A stretch of DNA of 64,000 nucleotides, taken from assembly GCA_003249035.1 (NCBI GenBank), contig QBMK01000001.1, forward strand, positions 1 to 64,000, written 5' to 3'. The translations under genes were made by a program, and so were the position numbers. A model generated the notes under the pieces. It had not been told where the DNA came from and searched no databases. It saw only the letters and a list, made by a program, of their open reading frames with translations. Below are positions 52,846 to 61,210 of this stretch, one piece after another. The first letter of the stretch is position 1. Each line of letters opens with the position of its first letter. Source of the stretch: Pseudanabaena sp. Lineage in GTDB: Bacteria; Cyanobacteriota; Cyanobacteriia; Pseudanabaenales; Pseudanabaenaceae.

Positions 52846-55800
52846 ATGCATCGTATTGCCACTATTTCTGGGGGTTGGAACCAGTCCACCGACAGCGTTG
52901 TTTTTGTCGATCAGCAACCTGCACCGATTATCATCATCACCGCCGCCGATACGGATATCCAAACTCTCGCTGCTGCTACAGCAAGATTGCCCGAAGATTT
53001 TCCGCAAATTAGAGTGGCAAATGTATTGCAATTGCAGCAACAAATAGCGATCGATACCTATGCAGAAGAAGTCTTGGCACTTGCCAAGGTGATTATTGTT
53101 CGATTGATTGGCGGTCAATCTTATTGGAGTTATGGATTAGAAGTAGTTAAGGAAACAGTAGCAAATACGGGTGCGATTTTAATTGTGTTGCCAGGGGATG
53201 AGCGTCCTGACCCAAATTTGACTAGTCATTCCACAACGACGCTGACTTTGGTCAATCAAGCTTGGCAATATTTCATCGAAGCAGGAGTTGAGAATTATCA
53301 CAACTTGTTGAAATTTGTCGCCATCGAATTTCTTGAGTTTGGAACAGTTTATGAAACGCCTCAATCAGTTCCACGCATTGGGATATATGAAGTTACAAAT
53401 CCTCAATCTTCTGTCTCCGTTTTAGAGTTAGATCCCCCTCAATCCCCCTTAGAAAGGGGGAAGAAGAAAGAAATTCTCCCCCCTTTCTCAAGGGGGGCTG
53501 GGGGGGATCTCGGACAAGTGGCGATTCTTTTTTATCGTGCTCATTATTTATCGGGAAACACGGCAGCGATCGCATCTTTATGTGAAGCTCTCGCTGAGCG
53601 CAATCTTAAGCCTTTACCGATCTATGTTTCATCATTAAAAGAACCTGATATCCAAGCGGAACTAATTCGCTACTGCTTGCCAGAATCGGGTCAAAAAGTC
53701 GATGTGATATTGAATACTACTAGCTTCTCTTTGGCTAGCCTCAAAACTGACACCCCCCAAGTCGATCTTTGGGAGGCTCTGAATGTGCCAGTCTTTCAAG
53801 TGATTTTTAGCGGTGGACTTCGCAAAACATGGGCAAATGGCACACAGGGACTAGCTCCCCGCGATATGGCGATGAATGTGGTCTTGCCTGAAGTTGACGG
53901 CAGGATTATTACGAGAGCAGTTTCGTTTAAGGCAATGCAGGGACAGAATTCAGCTTTGCAAACGGAAGTACTAACCTATGAACCTGTGCGATCGCGGATT
54001 AATTTTGTAGCTGACCTTGCGGCTAAATGGGTGAATCTAAAACATACGGAGGTAGGCGATCGCAAAGTTGCCTTAATCCTCGCTAACTATCCCAACCGTG
54101 ATGGCAGATTAGCAAATGGCGTGGGTTTAGATACACCAGCGAGTTGTTTAGAGATTCTCAAAGCCTTACGAAGTTCAGGATATAGCGTTGGCGAGATTCC
54201 TGAGACTAGCGATGAATTGATGAAATTATTAACTACAGGCGTGACTAACGATCGCGAATCCTTTGGTATACGTCAGGTCTATCAATCGCTATCTCTAGCC
54301 GATTATCAAAATTATTTCCAGAAGTTGCCTGAACCCGTTCAAAGTGGAATTAGTACAAGATGGAATCAACCTAAGCAAGAACAAGAATTTGCGATCGCAG
54401 GGATGCAATTCGGCAATATTTTTGTTGGTATTCAACCATCACGGGGTTACGATATCGATCCGACACTCAATTACCATGCGCCAGATTTAGAGCCGACCCA
54501 TGACTATATGGCTTTCTATCATTGGGTGCGCGACAAGTTTAACGCCCATGCGATCGCCCATATCGGCAAACATGGGAACCTCGAATGGCTCCCAGGAAAA
54601 AGTGTGGCACTATCGGAAAATTGCTATCCTGAAGCCGCCTTTGGTGCGATGCCGCATTTCTATCCCTTTATTGTAAACGACCCTGGGGAAGGCTCTCAAG
54701 CAAAAAGGCGATCGCAAGCAGTCATTCTCGACCATCTCACGCCACCGATGACTCGCGCAGAGTTATACGGCGGTTTGCAACAATTGGAAAGCTTAATCGA
54801 TGAATATTACGAAGCTGAAACCCTCGATCCTTCGCGTTTGGGGATGATTCGCGATCGCTTAACAGCCTTAATCAAGCAGGAAAATCTCCATCAAGATTTG
54901 GGGATTCCCCTAGACCGTTTAGAAGATTCTTTAAATACTATTCTTACGACTGCGGATGGTTATCTCTGCGAAATCAAGGAGGCTCAAATTCGTGACGGTT
55001 TGCATATCTTTGGGCAATGTCCAGAAGGTCGGCAGTTAAGAGATTTAGTCGTTGCGATCGCTAGAAATCCTAATGCTAATCGGATGGGACTGACTAGAGC
55101 GATCGCGCAGGATTGGCAGCTAGAATTCGATCCATTGACTGCGGATTTAGGTGAGTTACTTGAATCAAGTTCTCATCCACGCATAGCGAATTGTCGAATT
55201 ATTGGGGATGCGGTTGATGCGATCGAGGAATATGCGGCGGAGTTGGTGGGCGCTCTAATTTCCCCTATAGAGGTTAACAAATATATCGTGAGTTACCAAG
55301 GATCTCCCTCAATCCCCCTTAAAAAGGGGGAAGAAGAAAATTCTCCTCCCTTTTTAAGGGGGGCTGGGGGGGATCTCAACCTTGAAACGCAGACAGAAAT
55401 AACATGGATTCGCGATCGCCTTCTACCATCTCTCTATAAAACCAAACAAGAAATCACTAATCTCCTGCGCGGACTCAATGGCGAATATATTGCTAGTGGT
55501 GCATCAGGAGCGCCAACAAGAGGCAGACCCGAAGTACTACCCACAGGACGTAATTTCTATTCTGTAGATATTAGGGCAGTGCCTACGGAAACAGCTTGGG
55601 ATATTGGGCGCAAGGCTGCGGATGTGTTGATCGAAACTTACACTCAAGAACATGGCGAATATCCACAAACCTTGGGACTATCGATTTGGGGAACATCGAC
55701 AATGCGAACGGGTGGCGATGATCTTGCCGAGGCTCTGGCTCTGCTTGGCGTGCAACCTGTTTGGGATGGCGTATCGCGGCGTGTGATTGACTTTGAAATC

Positions 55801-56757
55801 TTGCCATTGTCGATTCTTGGTCGTCCTCGTGTGGATGTGACCTTGCGGATTTCGGGATTCTTTAGGGATGCATTCCCAAATCTCATCGATTTATTTGATA
55901 GTGCAGTGAATGCTGTGGCAAATCTCAATGAACCCGCCGATCAAAATCCGCTTGCGGCAAAAGTCCAAGAAGAATCTACTCGCTGGCAAGCTGAAGGACT
56001 GACCCTAGAACAAGCCGAAGAGCGATCGCGTTATCGGGTATTTGGCTCAAAACCGAGTGCCTATGGTGCTGGTTTGCAGGGTTTAATCGAGTCACAAAAC
56101 TGGGAAAGTGAGCAGGATTTAGCTAGGGCATATATCAATTGGAGTGCCTACGCCTACACTAGCAAGTCTGAGGGTAAATCAGCTCCAGAAGCATTCAATC
56201 AACGCCTCGGCAATATGCAAATCGTGCTACAAAATCAAGACAATCGCGAGCATGATATTCTCGATTCCGATGATTATTATCAGTTTCAGGGTGGGATGAC
56301 AGCAGCGATCGCTTCTGTATCTGGCAATGCTCCAGAGGTATACTTTGGCGATAATTCACGGATGGCGCAGCCCAAGGTTCGCAAATTGAGTGAAGAGATT
56401 GCGCGAGTCTATCGATCGCGTGTCGTCAATCCCAAATGGATAGCGGGAGCGATGCGTCACGGTTATAAAGGAGCTTTTGAGATGTCGGCAACGCTTGATT
56501 ATCTGTTTGCCTATGATGCTACAACTAACTGCGTTTCCGACTTCATGTATGAGGGAATTGCGGAGGCATATATTTTCAATCCTGAAGTCCAGAATTTTAT
56601 TAAATCTAGCAATCCTTGGGCGTTGCGAGATATGTCTGAGCGCTTGCTAGAAGCAAATCAGCGTGGGATGTGGCAAGACGTGACTGCGAATATGTTGGAT
56701 CGTTTAAAGGCGATCGCTAATGATGCCGAAGGTGCGATCGAATCGCAAATAAGTTAA
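52846..56757 (+). CDS. cobN: Cobaltochelatase subunit CobN
   Basis: A 1303-residue CobN-type chelatase large subunit. MHRIATISGGWNQ, PGDERPDPNL, YWSYGLEVVKETVANTGAIL and IAHIGKHGNLEWLPGKSVAL are diagnostic, as is GLSIWGTSTMRTGGDDLAEAL near the end. It inserts Co2+ into hydrogenobyrinate diamide with CobS/CobT, or with ChlI/ChlD in cyanobacteria. Two in-frame insertions of about 26 residues, at about 195-222 and 820-845 (PPQSPLERGKKKEILPPFS and PSIPLKKGEEENSPPF), are translations of palindromic repeats. The 3' end is copied twice downstream. Confidence 0.93.
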   Translation: MHRIATISGGWNQSTDSVVFVDQQPAPIIIITAADTDIQTLAAATARLPEDFPQIRVANVLQLQQQIAIDTYAEEVLALAKVIIVRLIGGQSYWSYGLEVVKETVANTGAILIVLPGDERPDPNLTSHSTTTLTLVNQAWQYFIEAGVENYHNLLKFVAIEFLEFGTVYETPQSVPRIGIYEVTNPQSSVSVLELDPPQSPLERGKKKEILPPFSRGAGGDLGQVAILFYRAHYLSGNTAAIASLCEALAERNLKPLPIYVSSLKEPDIQAELIRYCLPESGQKVDVILNTTSFSLASLKTDTPQVDLWEALNVPVFQVIFSGGLRKTWANGTQGLAPRDMAMNVVLPEVDGRIITRAVSFKAMQGQNSALQTEVLTYEPVRSRINFVADLAAKWVNLKHTEVGDRKVALILANYPNRDGRLANGVGLDTPASCLEILKALRSSGYSVGEIPETSDELMKLLTTGVTNDRESFGIRQVYQSLSLADYQNYFQKLPEPVQSGISTRWNQPKQEQEFAIAGMQFGNIFVGIQPSRGYDIDPTLNYHAPDLEPTHDYMAFYHWVRDKFNAHAIAHIGKHGNLEWLPGKSVALSENCYPEAAFGAMPHFYPFIVNDPGEGSQAKRRSQAVILDHLTPPMTRAELYGGLQQLESLIDEYYEAETLDPSRLGMIRDRLTALIKQENLHQDLGIPLDRLEDSLNTILTTADGYLCEIKEAQIRDGLHIFGQCPEGRQLRDLVVAIARNPNANRMGLTRAIAQDWQLEFDPLTADLGELLESSSHPRIANCRIIGDAVDAIEEYAAELVGALISPIEVNKYIVSYQGSPSIPLKKGEEENSPPFLRGAGGDLNLETQTEITWIRDRLLPSLYKTKQEITNLLRGLNGEYIASGASGAPTRGRPEVLPTGRNFYSVDIRAVPTETAWDIGRKAADVLIETYTQEHGEYPQTLGLSIWGTSTMRTGGDDLAEALALLGVQPVWDGVSRRVIDFEILPLSILGRPRVDVTLRISGFFRDAFPNLIDLFDSAVNAVANLNEPADQNPLAAKVQEESTRWQAEGLTLEQAEERSRYRVFGSKPSAYGAGLQGLIESQNWESEQDLARAYINWSAYAYTSKSEGKSAPEAFNQRLGNMQIVLQNQDNREHDILDSDDYYQFQGGMTAAIASVSGNAPEVYFGDNSRMAQPKVRKLSEEIARVYRSRVVNPKWIAGAMRHGYKGAFEMSATLDYLFAYDATTNCVSDFMYEGIAEAYIFNPEVQNFIKSSNPWALRDMSERLLEANQRGMWQDVTANMLDRLKAIANDAEGAIESQIS
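53430..53510. repeat. Palindromic repeat inserted in frame in cobN, copy 1
   Basis: An 81-nt element with ends AGATCCCCCTCAATCCCCCTT and AAGGGGGGCTGGGGGGGATCT-type inverse, that is, imperfect inverted C-run/G-run arms. It is read through as LDPPQSPLERGKKKEILPP and then FSRGAGGDLG. The reading frame continues intact on both sides. Similar C/G-run repeats giving PPxPLxKGG-type peptides are known to be scattered in cyanobacterial genomes. Confidence 0.8.
55300..55376. repeat. Palindromic repeat inserted in frame in cobN, copy 2
   Basis: A 77-nt relative of the element at 53430: GGATCTCCCTCAATCCCCCTT, AAAAAGGGGGAAGAAG, then CTTTTTAAGGGGGGCTGGGG and GGATCT. Read through as GSPSIPLKKGEEENSPPFLR and GAGGDLN. 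The 4-nt length difference is tolerated because the frame is kept by the local junctions. Confidence 0.8.
56709..56748 (+). repeat. cobN-tail direct repeat, copy A (within the gene)
   Basis: The core GCGATCGCTAATGATGCCGA and following AGGTGCGATCGAATCGCAA encode the last residues of CobN (AIANDAEGAIESQ). The same sequence with one to four changes recurs at 57408 and 60212 in the same orientation. Confidence 0.85.
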
Positions 56758-56813
56758 TGATAAAGCTAAGGTTTTTACTAATGTTATATTTAAGTATAAC
56801 TACAAGAAAAATT

Positions 56814-57068
56814 ATGCACACCACAAATCTTCGTAAGGTCGGTGGCTCGATCATGTTGGCGATTCCCCCAGCCGTTCTCGAAATTTTGAACCTACAATCA
56901 GGTACAACCGTAGGGGTTGCTGTTGACAATGGCAGACTGATTATTGAACCTCAACCGAAACCAATATATTCACTAGATGAGCTTTTGGCGCAATGCAATC
57001 CTAATGCTCCGATAACGGAAGATGATCGTGTTTGGCTAGATGTCAAACCTGTGGGTAATGAACTGTGA
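56814..57068 (+). CDS. MazE/AbrB-type antitoxin
   Basis: An 84-residue protein with an N-terminal swapped-hairpin AbrB/MazE domain (TTNLRKVGGSIMLAIPPAVL, then GTTVGVAVDNGRLIIEP). The C-terminal tail (PIYSLDELLAQCNPNAPI) should wrap the toxin. The frame opens further upstream inside the cobN stop region, but the ATG at 56814 gives the domain start. It is coupled to the next gene. Confidence 0.88.
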   Translation: MHTTNLRKVGGSIMLAIPPAVLEILNLQSGTTVGVAVDNGRLIIEPQPKPIYSLDELLAQCNPNAPITEDDRVWLDVKPVGNEL

Positions 57069-57403
57069 AACGTGGTGATATTTATCTTGTTTCGCTTGAT
57101 CCAACTGAAGGGCATGAACAACAGGGGACTAGACCAGTTTTGATTGTCTCTCCCGATAAATTTAATGCCTTAACCAAAGTTCCTATAGTTGTCCCAATTA
57201 CATCGGGTGGGAATTTTGCGAGAACCGCAGGTTTTGTTGTTTCTCTAGATTCTGCTGGAATCCGCACTAAAGGTGTAGTTCGTTGCGATCAACCTCGTCC
57301 TATTGATTTGTCTGCTCGTAAGGCTCGAAAGTTGGAGAGTGTGCCAGATGAGATCGTTGATGATGTGTTGGCTAAAATTGTTACTCTATTTAGCGCCCAG
57401 TAA
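57065..57403 (+). CDS. MazF/PemK-type mRNA interferase toxin
   Basis: A 112-residue toxin: MKRGDIYLVSLDPTEGHEQQ, then GTRPVLIVSPDKFNAL, VPIVVPITSGG and GVVRCDQPRPIDLSAR are the MazF pattern, including the conserved Arg and Thr of the active site. GTG start overlapping the antitoxin stop. It forms a complete type II module with the gene before it. Confidence 0.9.
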   Translation: MKRGDIYLVSLDPTEGHEQQGTRPVLIVSPDKFNALTKVPIVVPITSGGNFARTAGFVVSLDSAGIRTKGVVRCDQPRPIDLSARKARKLESVPDEIVDDVLAKIVTLFSAQ

Positions 57404-57407
57404 TTTC

Positions 57408-57446
57408 GCGATCGCCAATGATGCCGAAGGTGCGATCGTATCTCAG
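57408..57446 (+). repeat. cobN-tail direct repeat, copy B
   Basis: GCGATCGCCAATGATGCCGA, then AGGTGCGATCGTATCTCA: a non-coding copy of the cobN end starting 5 nt after the mazF stop. It closes the MazEF module opened by copy A (spacing 699 nt). Confidence 0.8.
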
Positions 57447-57518
57447 ACCTAACTGTGTATAGCTAACTTTGAGATCGCCTATTCCCTACAAGCTCAAATA
57501 ATCTGATACAGAAAACAA

Positions 57519-57740
57519 TTATTCATCATCAGCCAGAATTGATTCTAATATTTGAGGGGTTAGCCCATTACGTTCAGCCACTTCTGCAAGAGCATTCATG
57601 CTTTGCAGAAGTGATATTCTTTTTAATTCTTGTTGTACTAATTGGGTAAATAGAGATTCAATTCTTTTTCGTTGCTCTGGAGTTATTTTGTTGTACTCCC
57701 TAGCAATTTCTTCATCTACTTGAATGGCGATCGTTTTCAT
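57519..57740 (-). CDS. Small antitoxin-like protein
   Basis: A 73-residue protein: MKTIAIQVDEEIAREYNKIT, PEQRKRIESLFTQLVQQEL, and a tail RNGLTPQILESILADDE. This is the shape of small cyanobacterial antitoxins (a short strand, two helices and an acidic tail). No toxin is adjacent; it is divergent from the methyltransferase gene across about 73 nt. It may be an orphan antitoxin or a regulator of its neighbour. Confidence 0.6.
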   Translation of the reverse strand: MKTIAIQVDEEIAREYNKITPEQRKRIESLFTQLVQQELKRISLLQSMNALAEVAERNGLTPQILESILADDE

Positions 57741-57813
57741 ATTTCAGGATTTTGTTTTTTTTTACATTTTTTGAAATTATACTCAAGATAGCCTGAACTA
57801 AAACCTATAGATC

Positions 57814-60159
57814 ATGATTGCCGTTAAACCCTTTGATTATCTTGCTATTCAACCGATCGCTGCACCTATTGAGCCAAAAAAGCAAGGGGCAAAAAGGCAT
57901 TGGGGCAGTCATCCCTATTTCACGCGCCGAGCTTGGAATGTGGTTCAGGAATATATTCGTACTTTTAGCCAAGTTGGGGATGTGGTTCTCGATCCTTTTG
58001 GTGGATCGGGGGTAACGGCGGTTGAGGCATTGGTGCTAAAGCGTCAGGCGATCCACTGCGATATTAATCCTTTAGCCAATTTTATTTGTTCGCAAATCGC
58101 GGTTAGTCCCATTGATATAGATGTTTTTCGGGATGCTTTTGATGAGATTGAGAGAAATTGCAAAGATTCCATTAATGATGTCTATGCGATGTCCAATGAG
58201 GATGTAGAGAGCCTTGAAATTAAGTATTGGTATCCCAGAGGAGTTAAATTACCTAAAAAAGCAAATGTAGATTTTGTTGAGGAATTGCATAGTAAGCGCC
58301 AACTCTTTTCTCTATCATTATTGCTTCATCATATAAATCAGATTAGCGATCCTACCATTAGAGAATTAATGAGATTTGTTTTCTCTGCAACTCTAAACAA
58401 GACTAATTTAACTTTCTGTGGAACTGTTGGCAGGAGTGCAAGTCGAGGGAATAGTGAAATTATGCGCTCTTACAGGTATCTAGTGCTTCGTAAAGGAGTT
58501 GATCTAAATTCTTGGGAGCAGTTTGAACAGAAATTTAAAAATACTGTCAAATTTAAGCTTGAAACTAATCTCCTAATTGAACAATCTAAGGGTGATTTCT
58601 CTTTGATTGAAAAATCTGCAACACAACTGAATCATTCTATACCAGCAGAATCTGTTGATTACATCTATACCGATCCTCCCTATGGTCAAAACATCCATTA
58701 TCTAGATTTGTCAACAATGTGGACAGCATGGCTAGGATTTGAGGTAACAGATAGAGCAAAAGAACTTGAAGCTGTTGAAGGAGGGGACTTAAACAAATCC
58801 AAAGAAAACTATATTGATCTGCTATCAGAATCAATAGAAGAGATGTTTAAAGTGTTGAAATTTGATCGTTGGCTTAGTATTGTATTTGCCCATAAAGATC
58901 CCGCCTATTGGGATGCAATCGTGAAATCTGCACAAAAAGCAGGCTTTGAATATGTGAATACTGCTGTTCAACATTCGGTAGTTCTTTCTTGGCACAAAAG
59001 AGAAAATCCGCTTAAAGTTCTATCAGGTGAACTTGTTCTCAAGTTTCGTAAAGTTAGAAATCCCAGAGCGATTGCCATTAGCAAAGTCGGCACAGATGTA
59101 GTACAGCTAATCAAAGAAGTTTCAGAATTAACCATTGTCATAAATGCAGGTGCAAGCACAGAGGATATTTATAACGCCCTAATTCCTAAACTTTTAGAAA
59201 ATGGATTGTTAGGACAAGTCAAAAAGCAACTCGATGATATTACGCCGATTCTCAAGCAAGAATTTGTATTTTCTGACCTTGATAACCTATGGCGCATCAA
59301 ACCAAATACAAAAATTGGCTGCTTTGTCCCCCTTGACGATCGCATACGCTTTTATCTAATCGACTATTTGCAACTAATGGAAAGAGAAGGGAGAGAAGTT
59401 CCCTTTGATCAGATTATCTTTAATGTCATGCCTAACTTGATCAACGGTCAAACTCCTGCTAGTCAAACAATTCTCAATGTTTTAGAAAAAATTGGCTTTT
59501 CTCCTGATGGCAAGCACTGGCAACTAGGTAAAGCCGAAGGAACCCAAATTGAACTAAACTTGGGTGTCACTCAAAACTCAGTATTGCCCAGCCTAACTTT
59601 TCCTAAAGATGCTAACAAAATCGAACATGATTCAATTATTTATGCTCTTGCTAAAATCGGCATAGCTATTGGTTTACAGATTCATATTGGTAAAAAAGAG
59701 CAAGGCACTAGTTCATGGAATGGTGAAGCCTTTAGTAAGTTGTCCTTATCTAAATTGCCAATTCAAAAATCGTTAAAAGATTGGGAAAGAGATAAAATCC
59801 AGCAAATAGATTTAATTTGGTTTGACTCATTAAATGATGCTGTCTATGCCTTTGAAGTTGAAACAACCACACCAATTACTACAGGTATTGATCGCTTTAT
59901 GGAGTTGCTTAATATTTTCCCCAGCATGGCAAAAAAAACTGTACTAATTATCCCACCCAAACGCTTGAGTAAGATGAATAAATTATTACAAGAATCTCAT
60001 TATATCGGACATCCCTTATATATGGAAAATAAGCTCATGTACTGCTTTAGTGATCGCATTGCTCATTTGTATCAGACCCTATCTAATGAAAGCAATCTAA
60101 ATTTGCAAAAAGTCTTGCAGCAGATACCTAATCTCCTTACCAATCCACACCTCACTTAA
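57814..60159 (+). CDS. DNA methyltransferase fused to a nuclease-like C-terminal region
   Basis: 781 residues. Methyltransferase motif I is VVLDPFGGSGVTAVEAL (about 57-73) and the catalytic motif IV is YTDPPYGQNIHYLDLS (287-290 for DPPY), giving an N4/N6 amino-methyltransferase in permuted order. SHPYFTRRAW near residue 32 is a family lead. After a middle region of helices, the C-terminal part has IDLIWFD (Asp666) and AFEVETTTPITTGIDRF (Glu681-Val-Glu683). That resembles PD-(D/E)XK nuclease-like domains, but with E where the Lys is expected. Target and role unknown. AT-rich with few HIP1 sites. Confidence 0.78.
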   Translation: MIAVKPFDYLAIQPIAAPIEPKKQGAKRHWGSHPYFTRRAWNVVQEYIRTFSQVGDVVLDPFGGSGVTAVEALVLKRQAIHCDINPLANFICSQIAVSPIDIDVFRDAFDEIERNCKDSINDVYAMSNEDVESLEIKYWYPRGVKLPKKANVDFVEELHSKRQLFSLSLLLHHINQISDPTIRELMRFVFSATLNKTNLTFCGTVGRSASRGNSEIMRSYRYLVLRKGVDLNSWEQFEQKFKNTVKFKLETNLLIEQSKGDFSLIEKSATQLNHSIPAESVDYIYTDPPYGQNIHYLDLSTMWTAWLGFEVTDRAKELEAVEGGDLNKSKENYIDLLSESIEEMFKVLKFDRWLSIVFAHKDPAYWDAIVKSAQKAGFEYVNTAVQHSVVLSWHKRENPLKVLSGELVLKFRKVRNPRAIAISKVGTDVVQLIKEVSELTIVINAGASTEDIYNALIPKLLENGLLGQVKKQLDDITPILKQEFVFSDLDNLWRIKPNTKIGCFVPLDDRIRFYLIDYLQLMEREGREVPFDQIIFNVMPNLINGQTPASQTILNVLEKIGFSPDGKHWQLGKAEGTQIELNLGVTQNSVLPSLTFPKDANKIEHDSIIYALAKIGIAIGLQIHIGKKEQGTSSWNGEAFSKLSLSKLPIQKSLKDWERDKIQQIDLIWFDSLNDAVYAFEVETTTPITTGIDRFMELLNIFPSMAKKTVLIIPPKRLSKMNKLLQESHYIGHPLYMENKLMYCFSDRIAHLYQTLSNESNLNLQKVLQQIPNLLTNPHLT

Positions 60160-60546
60160 ATATCATTTATTAAAGTTGCAATCGCCTTGCTAATTCGTGA
60201 TGATGGATTTAGGCGATCGCTAATGATTCCGAAGGTGCGATCGATTCGCAATCATAGCTGAGGGCACTGGTCGCGAATCGGGGATAAGTACTGAAATATC
60301 CATTTCATGTCTAAAAAAGACTAAAATACGCCGATGATGCTTTAACTTTCCAGTACAAGGGTTTGCAGTTTTTAGAAGTTAACACGCGCAAAATTTCGGC
60401 TAAAGTCAATTAATTCTCCCTCTAAGCCCCCAATTCCGAGAGGATCAAATCTAGTTCGCCCCAGAATTTTGCAGCTAGGGAGGAGCAAAAAAAACTTCTC
60501 AAACTCACTCTTACAGTGTATTTCGATTAAACGAAACTCAATAAAT
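60160..60546. other. Region after the methyltransferase module
   Basis: About 390 nt without a gene. It contains cobN-tail copy C at 60212, then AT-rich sequence with the direct motif GACTAAAATACGCC and a GGAGGAGC-rich stretch near 60478. Beyond copy C I see nothing else to name. Confidence 0.45.
60212..60251 (+). repeat. cobN-tail direct repeat, copy C
   Basis: GGCGATCGCTAATGATTCCG, then AAGGTGCGATCGATTCGCAA. It differs from copy A at only one position in the first 32 nt. It lies 53 nt after the methyltransferase stop and closes the second module (2804 nt from copy B). Confidence 0.85.
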
Positions 60547-60993
60547 TTAGGAAACTAATCCTTTGTGATAGAGTTCAGTTAATTCAAGCAAAAAGCTCAA
60601 ACTCTGCTTTCCAGTCATCGAGATTGGGGAAAATATTTCTGAACTTGAGTATTTCAAGATAATATTGCGCACTTGAGCCTGATTACCAAATTGGACAACC
60701 TTCATCGACCATAGATCAAAATCACGATGCTCAATTTCTGAGAAATCTATCAGTTCAGCATTAACATGACGCTTATCTAGCAGAATGCGATTATAGGTTT
60801 GGCTAATCACTCGCCGACTGCCCTCAAGCACCTGCAAAAACATTGAATCACCAAAACTCAACATTCCCGTGATTCCGACGTTTTTGTTGTTGCGTTCCGA
60901 CTTCTCCATAATTTCAACTAGGTCGGGATATTCTAGTCCCGACACCGCCTGACTTACATAGATTAAACGATAGAGAGCCATAGATTTGTTCAT
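60547..60993 (-). CDS. BLUF-domain blue-light photoreceptor (PixD-type)
   Basis: About 148 residues. The BLUF domain holds the flavin-site residues: Tyr in LYRLIYVSQ, RNNKNVGITG (Asn), FLQVLEG (Gln) and FDLWSMK (Trp and Met). The short C-terminal helices match the PixD/Slr1694 type without an effector domain. In Synechocystis PixD works with the response regulator PixE in phototaxis; no pixE is adjacent here. ATG at 60993 chosen; 60981 is also possible. Confidence 0.9.
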   Translation of the reverse strand: MNKSMALYRLIYVSQAVSGLEYPDLVEIMEKSERNNKNVGITGMLSFGDSMFLQVLEGSRRVISQTYNRILLDKRHVNAELIDFSEIEHRDFDLWSMKVVQFGNQAQVRNIILKYSSSEIFSPISMTGKQSLSFLLELTELYHKGLVS

Positions 60994-61065
60994 TACCAAG
61001 TAATGTATATAAGACTACCAAAAATTGACGATGATTTGTAGTACTAATTTAGCAAAAGCATCGTA

Positions 61066-61095
61066 GCGCTCTTGTGAATTAAAAACCAACACCAG
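61066..61095 (-). repeat. MITE-like repeat fragment
   Basis: GCTCTTGTGAATTAAAAACC, then AACACCAG matches the middle of the minus-orientation repeat (as at 14117-14140). The rest is missing. A T-run follows. Confidence 0.45.
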
Positions 61096-61210
61096 TCTTT
61101 TTTTTTGCGTTATGGCTGAAATGCTTTCTGGGTAAAAAATTTGGCGATCGCCTTAATCGTTTGATTGGGCATCGTGGCGCGTTCAATATATAAGGCTCGT
61201 GATAGAAATT

